Shown here: positions 10,291-20,249 of the stretch, piece by piece
Layout: every line of letters begins with the position of its first letter
How positions within the stretch are numbered: the first letter of the stretch is position 1
Notes under the pieces: generated by a model
What the model was told of the DNA's origin: nothing
Databases searched by the model: none
The model's input: the letters and a program-made list of their open reading frames with translations, nothing else
NCBI GenBank assembly: GCA_039545355.1
Contig: BCJJ01000002.1
Coordinates: 1,893,518-1,957,517, forward strand
DNA: 64,000 nucleotides
Source: Trichosporon coremiiforme
Taxonomy: Eukaryota > Basidiomycota > Tremellomycetes > Trichosporonales > Trichosporonaceae
Direction of reading: 5' to 3'
Translations under genes and position numbers: made by a program

Positions 10291-13126
10291 TTTGGTCAAT
10301 GATTGCCGCAGGGACACGAGGGGACAGGATCTGTCGGGTCACTTGCCGCCTGGGGCCTTGCACGAGTTGGCTGGGGTAGTGCGCGGGCCGTGTGCCTGCT
10401 GCGTCTTGGACTGTTAAAGCTCTTAAGAATGGAATGCGCTTCGCCAGCGTGCCAGCCAGCGTGCCTTTTACTTTTTGGATTTGGGTGCGGCGTGCTGAAT
10501 TGGCCGCTGCCTGAGATGCCTTCTTTCGTGTCTAAGGGCGGGCGAGACAAGAGGGACAAGAGGGGGGCTGAAGGGAGAGGGGGAAGGGAGAAGGGAGAGG
10601 GGCAGTTCGGGTCTCGTTCTTCGGGCAGCTGTAAGTCTAGCACAGCAGGCAGAGAGGCGTGGGCGTGGGTATGCTAGATTGCCGGCGTCTGGTTCAGGTG
10701 GTTCCTGGCAAAGTGTTGGTAGCTACCGAAAAGTGTTGGTACCGTAACCAGCTGTGGCCGTCGGGCCCAGATGCGGATGCGGAATCCGATTCGAGCTTGG
10801 AAGGAGTCTCAATGAATGAAGGCGCCACTGCCGTGTTCAGCAAGTCGCCAACTTGTTACTCGAGTGGAGCGGGAATAGGGGCCGAGAGAGAGACCGAGAC
10901 GGCAGGCGGTAAGGCGTGCGGCGATACTCGTCGGTGCGGTTGGCCAGACTCGGGGGCTGGTCGGGCTGGCGAGGTAACTCGAGGTACAAGGTCTGATGTC
11001 GGTGAGAGCTGGTTGCAAGTGAATTTCGGGCCGGTTATTCAGCACGCAACGCCTTGAATCGCAACAGCGCAAACCTTATTGCGTGCGGGGTCGCCAAACT
11101 CGGACACACGTAGGGTACGTAGCAGTGCTTGCTGATGTCAGTTTCTCGGTGCTGCGCAATGCTCGCAAAGCACTACTGCACTCGGATCCTCGAGCCTCGA
11201 CCTGTGCTGACGCGAGCGAAGCGGCCCAAGCACGGAACGCTGTGGGACGAGTTGGGCGACCTGCACGAGGTGGTGCCAAGCGGGCGAGACGTTTCCGCAC
11301 GCAGCTGTAAGTGCGAGTTTCGGTACGCTTGGCGCGGCCGGAGAAACCGTTATTCGCCTGCTCCGCTTGCGTTTGCGCTTGCTTTGCTTGCCCGTCGCTC
11401 GGTTCGCCGGGGGTGTTGAGCGGTCGAGCGGTCGAGCAATGAAGAGAAAGGAGATGGTGGAAGATGCCGCTGTGTAGTGGGCGCCGTGTGAGAAGGCGGC
11501 GAGGGTGAGGGATTGAGATTGAGGGATAGGTGGAAAGGGTTGGTCGGAGGAATGTCTCCAAGTGTTCGGTGAGACTGCAGTGCACCTGATGCCGTACGTG
11601 CAGCGTGCCTTGCCGAAAATCGGCTTCCTGTGTGTTCGAAATTTCGTACGCTGATTGACTGATGACTGGACTGATGACTGGAGCACCAAAGTGGGGTTGG
11701 GTACTGGGGTGCTGGAGTGATGGGATGGTGGGCTGGCTTGTGGGCCGATAATCGGTCGGTTGGAGATAAGACCTGACTTTGAGCGGGCGTGTTGCCGACG
11801 GTTGGGTAATCCAAGACGGACCGGCTGTGATGTCGAGCGTTGGAGAATGTTCAGAGCAAACAGAGCACACAGAGAATGGGAGGAGAAGAAGACGAAGACG
11901 AACAGCCAAGAACTGGCCCAGAGCAGACCAGAACCACGTACCACGTCGCACACCCTCGCACACGTCGTACAACGTCGTAGAAGCACGGAGCGATGCGATG
12001 CACCCCGCATCCCGAAGTGTGCAGCGCATGCACCCACACATCGTAGCAGCTCGGCCACCAGAATCCTGTCCGTGATCCTGGAGTAGGGCCGTCCCTGCCG
12101 CCATACTTGTCGGTGCGCTCACCCCGTGCGCAAGCAGCCGGTGCGCCGCAGTGTGCGACGCTATAGGCTCATCGCACTCGCTCCTGCTCGTTATGCGCTG
12201 AGGCACAGTTCACCGGGTCAACCATCGGGCCCATCGCGGCCACCACCGGGTTCATCACCGGGTCCATCGCCGGGTTCATCACCGGGTTCACTCACGACCG
12301 GGTTCACCACCGGGCCAGGCGCGAGATTGGGTGTTGGGCGGGGCGCGGGGCTGAGTGCTGGGGTGAATGCTGGGGTGAAAGCGGGGCTGAGAGTGACCCT
12401 CCTGGGCTTCCTGGGCTTCCTGGGCTTCCTGGGCTTCCTGGTCTCCTGATTGCTGGGCGTTGAGCGCACCCAGCGCACCCAGCGACTCCGAGCGACTCCG
12501 AGCGACCCGCAACGACCCACAACGACCCACAACGCTGGGTGAGATCTATGGAATCCGGTGGCGCCTGGGTCCGTGAGCATATGCAGCCAGCCAGTTACCA
12601 TTCGTGCAATTGTTCCGAAGTCCATCCGAGCTCCGATGTCCCCCTTCCCCTCCCTCGTTCCTCGACCCTGTCTTCCCTCAAACTGTCCCTTTCAACCCTG
12701 CAAAACCCTGCAGCCCCGCGCTAGCCTACCCAGGCCAACCTGCCTGTAGGCATGGCCTGCCTGGGCCTGTAGGCTGTGGGTGAGCCCGGCATGACCATGC
12801 AACGGCCATCTTCGTCGGTTCCTCCTCTCCTCCGTCTTAACGTCCTAGATTCCTATTGAGCCACTGACAACGCATGCGCAGCTGCGCACTCCGCAGATGA
12901 GCATGGCATTGCTTACATCGTCGCGGAACAAACCCACATGGGCAGCGGGTATATTGATTACAAAGTCTCTCTGTCTTACAGTACAACCCTTATCTCGCCA
13001 TATCGCCATAGTTCCAGAATCCGATGCGTCTGCGTGATAGCAGTCATAGCAGCACAGCACACCGCCATTCGTCTCCCCCACCCCCGTCCTTTCTTCCTTA
13101 CTGACGAAACGCGCCGACGGGCACAC
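10291..13126. other. 2.8-kb intergenic region with leader-like sequence and simple repeats
   Basis: No convincing gene. The minus strand at about 11,400-11,800 is pyrimidine-rich and resembles the long leader of the serine-rich gene. Overlapping minus-strand frames of 306 and 376 codons at 11,076-12,206 show no domain, no splice logic and low-complexity composition. A cluster of short tandem repeats lies at 12,205-12,540. The right end would hold the 3' flank of the Myb gene. Confidence 0.5.
12205..12540. repeat. Cluster of short tandem repeats (12-bp, 9-bp and 11-12-bp units)
   Basis: Three adjacent simple arrays. From about 12,210 to 12,317 a degenerate 12-bp unit (caccgggttcat) recurs. 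At 12,400-12,441 the 9-mer cctgggctt repeats about 4.5 times. At about 12,477-12,540 units of the type agcgactccg and caacgaccca recur. The stretch between them (gctggggtgaat type) is also repetitive. The arrays keep frame on several strands and so create spurious long open frames. Confidence 0.8.
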
Positions 13127-16100
13127 TCACACCCCCATCACCTTGCGTGCGATCTCGCGCAGGCGTGACAGCTGGCTGGGCCGCAGCGTGGCTGGTGCCG
13201 CTGCCTCTTCCGCAGCGCCCTCCTCAGCCTCTGTCATCACCCCAGAACTCGAGCTCCCTGTTCTGGCCGAGGCCGGGCGATCCATGCGGCTCTCGACCGA
13301 CTCGGTCCGCTCGGCCACGACTGACAGTGGCCGCGAGGGCCCCCGCTTCATCCCACCGCGTCCTCGCCGCGCCCGGGCCACAACGGTTGTGCGCGGCACT
13401 GGCTGTTCCAGCTGCGTGTCTCCCAGACTGGACAGCGTGTCGTCCGGCAAGCCGTCCGATGATGAGCCCACTTCGGCGTGATGGTGCTCGATTGTGGCGT
13501 TCTGAGCATTCTCGTTGTCGGACGAAGATTCCGTCGCAAGGGACGGACGCTGAGCAGCTGTAGAAGCTCTAGTGGTAGTGGCTCGCTTGCTGTTGCGCTG
13601 GGGAAGCGTTAACCATCTGTTGGGGACGAACTCGTCATGGTCCGAGCTCTCGCTTTCGAGCTGTGATGATAATTGCCGCGGTTCGTGTCGGTTTCGTAGA
13701 GCTTGGGACGGCGACGATTGAGCGCCACGAGCGACTGCTTCGCGCGCCGCAGAAGTGGAATGTCGGGGCGGCCGCGGCTCGGTCTGGGCGGGGCGTCGCA
13801 CTTGCGGCACTGTCGACGCTGGTCCAGAACGAGGTGTACCACTGCTGGGCCGAGTGCGAAGCGCGGGTAACTGCAGCAAGCCCTCGTCCTCGCTGAAATC
13901 GGTCTCGCTGCTCTCAAGGTCTCGCGGTGGCCTAGCGTGTTGGCGGTATGTGGTCGGTTTCGGCCTAGGCGCAGGTAACGAGGGGCGAGCCTGAGGTTGC
14001 AGCTGAGGCCCCTTGGGCTCTGCACCAAAGGTATGCCTGCGCTTGGGCGTTCCGCTCCACGCCACTGTTGCGGGGCGCTTGGGAGACTTGAAAAGTGCTG
14101 CGACATCGATCGGGGGCGGGAAGTCTGCATGGTCGGCAGGGCCAAGATCGCTGTCGGCCTGTACACAGTTAGCAAATTGGGGCTCAGCTGACGAAACTCC
14201 ACTCACAACACTGATACTGTCCGCGAACTCGTCTGCAGGCTCAGCCTCGCCTCGGTCCGACTCCAGCTCATCCACCTCGTCGTAGTCGTTGTCAGTGCGC
14301 CAGCGAGCCCCAATGCAGGTTCTCGCCGCCTGCACAGTGCGCCGTGATGAACGTTCGCGGGCCACGCGGACAGGATCTCGCATGGCCCGATCGTCAGCTG
14401 CGTCCTCATCCTCACTGGCTTGAGGGATGGCCCCGCTCCGTCCCACATCGATCAGGAGGTCTGGATCAGCCTCCCAATCCATTTCGTCGTCTGAGGGTTC
14501 CTCCGCAGCGGTCGCCACCATTACAGCCTCTCCTTCCGTTTCCTCATCTTCCACCTCAGCAGCCTCCTCAAGGACCCTGCGTTCCTCTTCCTCCTCTTCC
14601 TCGGCCAGCTCCCGCTCGAGTCGCTCATTCTCAGCGTCCGCCCATGCGGCCATCTCCTCCTCGTACGCTTCCCGATCGGGATGGCCAGCGGGGAGCCAGT
14701 GGCGGGCCCGCCCGACGACGGCTCGATCGTTGCGGACTCGGGTCTTGACGATCTCGCGCATCTTGTCCTTCATGTTCTGCACGGAGAACGCCTTCAGCCG
14801 CTGGGACACCCGGCCCCATTCGCCGTGCAGGCACCACGCCACCTGTTGGGCAGTGCGCTCCGACCACCAAGCTTTCTGGATGGTTCGGTACAGAAGGAGG
14901 GCCTCCGCCTCCGTCCAACGTCGCGCCTTGCGGTGCATCGGAACCCTAGTCCTTCGCTTCGCGCGGTCTTGCGGGGGTGTAGGGTAGATATAAGGCCTGG
15001 CATAATCCGGGTTCGGTTCGAGCGGCCCACCGTCCTCATCGTGGAGGTAGGGGTCGTCCCAAGGAGCAACATAGCCCAGACGACCAATGACAGACCTTGC
15101 CCTGCGACTCGGTCCAACGGAAGTCGCACCTTCAGACCTGACATGAGTCACGATCTGTCGCCTGATGCTTCCCAAAGGAGTTTGAGAATTGATTCTCCGC
15201 ACGGTTGAGGCAGACCGCATGATGCTGGACCCGAGGTGGCTGGATCCACGCTCTCGCGCCTGAGATTGGCTCGGTGTCTTGGGTGTTCCGGCTGAGGCCC
15301 GAGTGTGATGAGGAACTATCGGTAGAAGCATGGGCGGAGAATAACGCTGGAAGCGCTGAGCGGGCGAGTCCGTCCCTGAGCGATGCACGCGCCGAGGTCC
15401 GTGGAGGTGTCCACTTGCCCCACGAGAGGTGCTGGAGTGGTCCTCGACTGGACCGTCTTCTGGATCGGGAGTTGCAAACTCGTTGAGATCAAGGCGGCGG
15501 GGATGGAAGGAGGTGGCGGGCAAGCTCTGTCTTGGCCCAGGCCCAGAAGCAGAGGCATGCAGAGAGTAGCGAGCTGCGGAGTTCGAGGTCTTGGGCTCAG
15601 TCAGAGGTGACTCGGCAGCCTCAGACAGGGCTGCAATCGCAGCTTCAGCGCGAAGTATCTCCACAGCCACCGTCCTTTCGACGACTCCCGGGATCTCGTC
15701 GACAGCAAGCGCCGTAGCCGCCTCTGTCTGTTCATTTTGAGGCTGGGGAATCTCGAGGGCATTCGTGGTGTTGATGTCGGGGCCCTGGGCCACATCGTGG
15801 ACCGTATCTGTGGCTTGAGATTCGGCGTGATCAGTTGCTGGTGATCCGAGGACGTCGGGCTGGGGATGCTGCTGGGCTGGTTGCTCTGCGGGTGGACTTG
15901 CTGACGGCGACTGGAGGTGCTCACGACTTGCTTGTCCAAGAGCCTCACCATCTAGGTGCTTGGCCACAGCCAGCTCATCGTTGTCAGACCACGCTCCGCC
16001 GTCACCCTGCAGTTGATCGGCAGACGGGAGCTGATCACCGGGGACATCCTCCGCTGGTGCAGATTCCGCGCCGTCGATGTTGGCTGTCGCCTCCTCCTCC

Positions 16101-18595
16101 TCGCCGGCTCGCTCATTGCCAGACGGGACCAGTGCGTCGCCGTCATCTGCAGCTGCATCAGGCTCGGGGATAACCTGGTCGGCTTCCGGGACTGGATCTG
16201 ATTCCTGCAGCTCGTCCTCTTCTGCGACGGCCTCCACTTCTTCTTCGGGTTCCGAGACGTAGGGGGCGGCGTAATCACCAGTCAGCTTGTCCATGTCTGG
16301 AAGCCCGCTCTGAGTCCCTTCCGGTGACTGCTCTCCCACAACGTCATACTCAGGCAGGCGGTCGTCCTCGCGTTCCTCGGCGTCGAGCTGCTGTTCGTCC
16401 GCAGCTGCGGCTTGTGTTTCAAAGGCTGCGTCGTCGCCCTCAAACTGGTCGAGATGGGGGAAGTCGTCCGTCTCGGGCAAGGCTGCGCCCTCTTCCTCTT
16501 CCTTCTCCAATGGCTCCAGAGGCTGAAGAGGCGCGAGCGCATTGCTGTGACCGTTGAGCTGAGTCTCTGATGGGAAGACGTCCTCGTCCTCCTCCAGGAT
16601 AGTTTTTTGGACGATCACGGACTCCGCAAATGCACCAGCGTAACCATGCAGCTGGGTTTCGGTTGGGAAACCGTCCTCCTCCATGCTGCCGGTGTCGCTG
16701 CCGGACTCCTCCGTCGCGCCTTCAGCCAAGGCATCCGATTCCCCGTTCAAAAGCGACTGGGAAGGAAGATCTTCCTCGTCAGGAACCCCGGCGTCATCAA
16801 CGGCAGAGGCATGATCGTTGTCGATGGGTGCCAGAGACCCATTCTGGAGCTGAGTCATCGTCGGGAGCTCGGCGTCGCTGTCCATGTTGTGGTCACCTTC
16901 AGGTTCAGACGCTTCCGACTCAACATCCATTGCCCCGTCTGCCCCCTGCAGCTGCGTTCCACCCGGAAGTTCCTCGTAGCCATCATCACTGGCGTGCGGA
17001 GAGGCTTGGTGCTGCTGAGGCGGACCTGGCTCTTGGGTTTCCCAGCTGATCTGCACGGCATCCTTTTGTCGGGCGTTCCAGTCGAAAATCGGGGTCGGAC
17101 GCATTGGACCCAAGCGGATCAAGGGCGTCAAGGTCGGCCGCTCAGGGGAAGGAACTGGCGGTGATGACATGGCCTTCTCGGCCTCGATCTCCTGCGCGAG
17201 TTCAAGGAACATGTCCATGTCGAGCGGCTCCGCCATTGCCGTGTCATCAGCGCCTCCGAGAGAACGGTCACCTTCCTCCTCAGCATCGTCCTCGGCATCC
17301 GCAGCGTTTTCGGATGGCTGTTCTTCCTGCCCTTCCATCTGGAAGTCGAGCAGTTCGCTTGATTTCTTCCTGATGTATTCTAACACTGAGTCCTCAAACG
17401 ATTCCCAATGAGGTGGCTTGCTGACCGACTGACGTCAGCGGAACTCCATCAGCATAACCTACTCTGGGGCGTGCGGACGACTTTAGGCGCTCCCATTGAG
17501 CCAAAAGCGCTCGGTATTCGCGACTGCTTTGGTCGAGGTTGCTGTAATCTGGAAAGACGTTCTTCCCCCAGAAAGCCCCGGATCCGGGTTTGGGCAAGCC
17601 TTTGTCTTTGACTCGCTCGTTCTCCAAAACGCGATGGCTCTGAAAGCGGCCAGATAGCTGGATACTGTGAGCATTAAATAGACCTGCAGGCATACCTGGA
17701 CAGAGAACTGCACCCATAGGTCCATCTCTTCGCTGCTAGCGGCAGGAACGATGTGCCAGAAACTGGTCCACAGGTTTTTCAGCACCCTGTTGCGGGCTGT
17801 CACGCGGGCGGCAGCGGTTCCAGCACCGAGCTCCTCGAGATCGATGGCGACTGAATCAGGGAGGTTGACGTTCTTGACGAGGACGATTGCGTTGAACAGA
17901 ACGATCGCCTTGTCGAGGTAGTAAGAGGCCATGTCAGTCAAGTCGTTGTTGCGCTTCCGCACATCCTCCTTCACCTCATCGGCGAACGCAACCTCATACT
18001 GGTTGCAATCGAAAAAGACTCTTCCCGCCACTCGGTGTCAGTTCAGTTGATCCAACGAAGAGAACTCACAGAGCATGTCAGTCCAAGTGGACATGACGTT
18101 ATCCCGCTCCTGAGAGCGATAGTCGCTCGCCATCTCTGCCTCGTCTAACTCCATCGCCTCCATGGATGTCTGGAAGCATCGCCGGCTAGTCTCGAGGAAG
18201 ATCCGGGCTGCCTGCTCTACTTCAGAAGATGAGCCTCCCTCCAGTGGAACGACTCCGCGGAGCGACTTCTCCTGCTGTTCGATCAACAAGTCGAGCAACG
18301 GGTCTTCTCGAAGCCTTCCTCCTACACTGGAAGCAGATGTCGTCGAAGCCATCGTGGGGGAGAGCCCGACACGTTTCGACTGTGAGCTCATTGCTGGTAA
18401 CATCGGTTGCGGAGAACCTGCATCTTTTGGTGACGACGGGGTCTCGGCAGTCTCTGGGCGTTGGATGATAGACGGTAGTGGTGACCGTCGCAGTCGAGGA
18501 GTGCGGCGAGGGCGTGTGGACGGCCCCGATGCGGGCTGGGAAGATGCTGCAACAGATGGGATGGGAGAAGACTGAGATGCCTGTCTAGCAGACAT
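13127..18595 (-). CDS. Giant Myb (telobox-like) protein with acidic repeats; TRF/Taz1-like candidate
   Basis: Exons are 18595-18070, 18018-17696, 17639-17463, 17416-14207 and 14158-13127, giving about 1,755 residues. The last intron (14206-14159, 48 nt) keeps frame and has no stop, so it may be retained in some transcripts. The N-terminal ~340 residues contain a Ser/Pro-rich tail and then a helical region (..DKAIVLFNAIVLVKNVNLP..). Residues ~490-820 hold degenerate acidic repeats around [LF]P-x4-L-x-G. A Myb/SANT domain lies at ~1174-1237: RRWTEAEALLLYRTIQKAWW, then HGEWGRVSQRLKAF, then QNMKDKMREIVKTR, close to the telobox VDLKDKWR. A charged coiled-coil and a disordered tail follow; the end is LSRLREIARKVMGV. 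Telobox plus upstream helical domain recalls TRF/Taz1 telomere proteins, but it is far larger. The start is uncertain: the frame stays open to 18889. Confidence 0.72.
14159..14206 (-). other. 48-nt in-frame intron of the Myb gene
   Basis: GTGAGT donor, GCTAAC branch signal and TGTACAG acceptor are all present, yet the 48 nt are a multiple of three and contain no stop in the coding frame. Splicing removes 16 residues; retention would keep the protein intact. Confidence 0.7.
15989..16975 (-). repeat. Coding region of degenerate ~33-residue acidic repeats
   Basis: Within the Myb protein, units of the form [LF]P-x-x-[ST]-[QD]-L-x-G-x-x-x-A recur. Clear examples are LPGGTQLQGADGAM, LPTMTQLQNGSLA, LPSQSLLNGESDALA, FPTETQLHGYAGAFA, FPSETQLNGHSNALA, FPHLDQFEGDDAAF, LPDMDKLTGDYAA and LPSADQLQGDGGAW. 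The first six start 34, 33, 33, 31 and 38 residues apart, each surrounded by Glu/Asp. Nucleotide identity between units is low, so the array is old. Confidence 0.8.
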
Positions 18596-20249
18596 GAGTC
18601 CGGACGAGGTCAGCGCCGGCTTTGCCCGTCTTGCGCGTGGGAGTCGAAGTCGAAAGGGTCGATACGGTACATGAGCACCTTTGTTGTGGACTTCTGGACG
18701 CGTTTGGTACATGATGCGCCTTCCGGTGGCTGGACCACGTGCTGATAACAGCCTGGCTGATTTGGTCCCGTAGCTGACGCTGGGTGACGTGGGGTCCAGT
18801 GTAGCATGGGGCATGATCGCCCGGTGCCTGGCCCCGACGGATGGGGCAGACGATTGTGGTGCCCCCATCCCATTGCGGAATCTGCACATCGCTCATTGCC
18901 CATTGACAACGCCGTGCTACGGAACCATGCGACGTATGCGACAGAGGCGACAACATGCTGTGGACACGAGGTCCGTTTGATCCCCTGGTCGCATCTACCA
19001 TCACTTCGTTTCACTTCCTGTTCGCGCTGTAGCGCTCTGCTTCACGACAACGGTGGCTCGAGAGATTCACTTCACTCAGCTTCTAGCCGCCTGAACCAAG
19101 GGGTTCAACAATGTCAAAGCGTTGGGGAAAGGGGGGCCCAAACCGTGCAGAAACTCAGCACAAAGTCCAATGAGTAGTCACAGGTGAGAGGACATATCCC
19201 ATATCCTTGGTGTTGAGCGACGAAGAACGAGGCCCGCGACGGGCCGGCTGTCTCAGCCTGCATTGTGCTAAGACCTTCAGCCCTGATTGACAGTGCCTCA
19301 GCCTCAACTCTCGGACCTGCTGGCTTAGCCTTATTTGCTCTCACGGTGAATGTGCGTCTACGGGTGCAGGAGCAAAACCGGCGACGCTCTACGCACATCA
19401 GGTCTGCAGCCAGACAGCCCGGCAATTGACCTAGTCTCCATCCCAGAGGCTGAGTTACGAGCCAGGATCCGTCGAAGGGCTCAAAGCAACGACCTGTGAG
19501 TCCTGCGTGAGACTGTGGTACCATTCAGTGCGTCATTTGCGACGTTGACACGCTAGTGCCGCGCCGATGCTGCCAAACGCTTTACGCAGTGCAGGCAGGC
19601 TCACGAGAGCCCCTCTGTGCCCTAGAAGCGGGAGACGCGCTTGCCGCTGTCGGCACACTGATTCATCCCTAACCTTTGCTGTATTGCTCTTCCGCAGATC
19701 CCCTGTTTCCCAGACCAATGTCGACTATGATATGACTCTCACGGCGATCAACCGACCTAGAGTCGCCATCGCACAAAACCGCATATCTCGTTCTTTCGCC
19801 GCCTTCCTCCTTGTGCTTACGCCGAGCCTCTGATCAGGACGATTGCTTCTGCTCTGAACAACAGCAACGACCTGCAAGCAGCGCCCCCAGCTTTCTTAGT
19901 CGTGTGATTCTTCCAGTGGTCTGTCGCTCTGCCATCGTACTCATCTCGACACTGAGATTTAGCGCCCCCTGCCGCCCCTCACGCCTTCGTGCTATAGCTG
20001 CTCTATAGCCTCAGGTCTCCAGACATCACGTACACCACACACGCCGTCACCTGTCCTGCGACTCCCTTCACTCGTTTGACCTTCTTCCTCATTACTTTAA
20101 CCAAGTCGCTCGCCCATCCTCTTCACCAAGGAACAGAACAACGCCACCACGATCGCCTTCGATACACAACGGGGTTCGCATTGAATCGCAACCGCCAACG
20201 GCCTTCCCCGAAGCAGCGATCGATCATCGATCTTCATTCGCCTCTGAAC
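18596..20249. other. 1.65-kb divergent intergenic region (Myb gene/arrestin-like gene)
   Basis: Holds both 5' flanks. The part from about 19,990 to 20,249 is pyrimidine-rich and reads as the arrestin-gene leader. Minus-strand frames near 18,600-19,000 could extend the Myb protein N-terminus. I see no separate gene, tRNA or repeat here. Confidence 0.45.

Noticed and set aside
10291..10317. GTG at 10317 as start of the serine-rich protein
   Set aside because: Nuclear genes start with ATG; the first in-frame ATG is at 10290 and an in-frame stop lies just upstream of the GTG.
11076..12206. 376- and 306-codon overlapping minus-strand frames
   Set aside because: Low complexity, overlapping each other in different frames, no domain; better explained as GC-rich leader sequence of the serine-rich gene.
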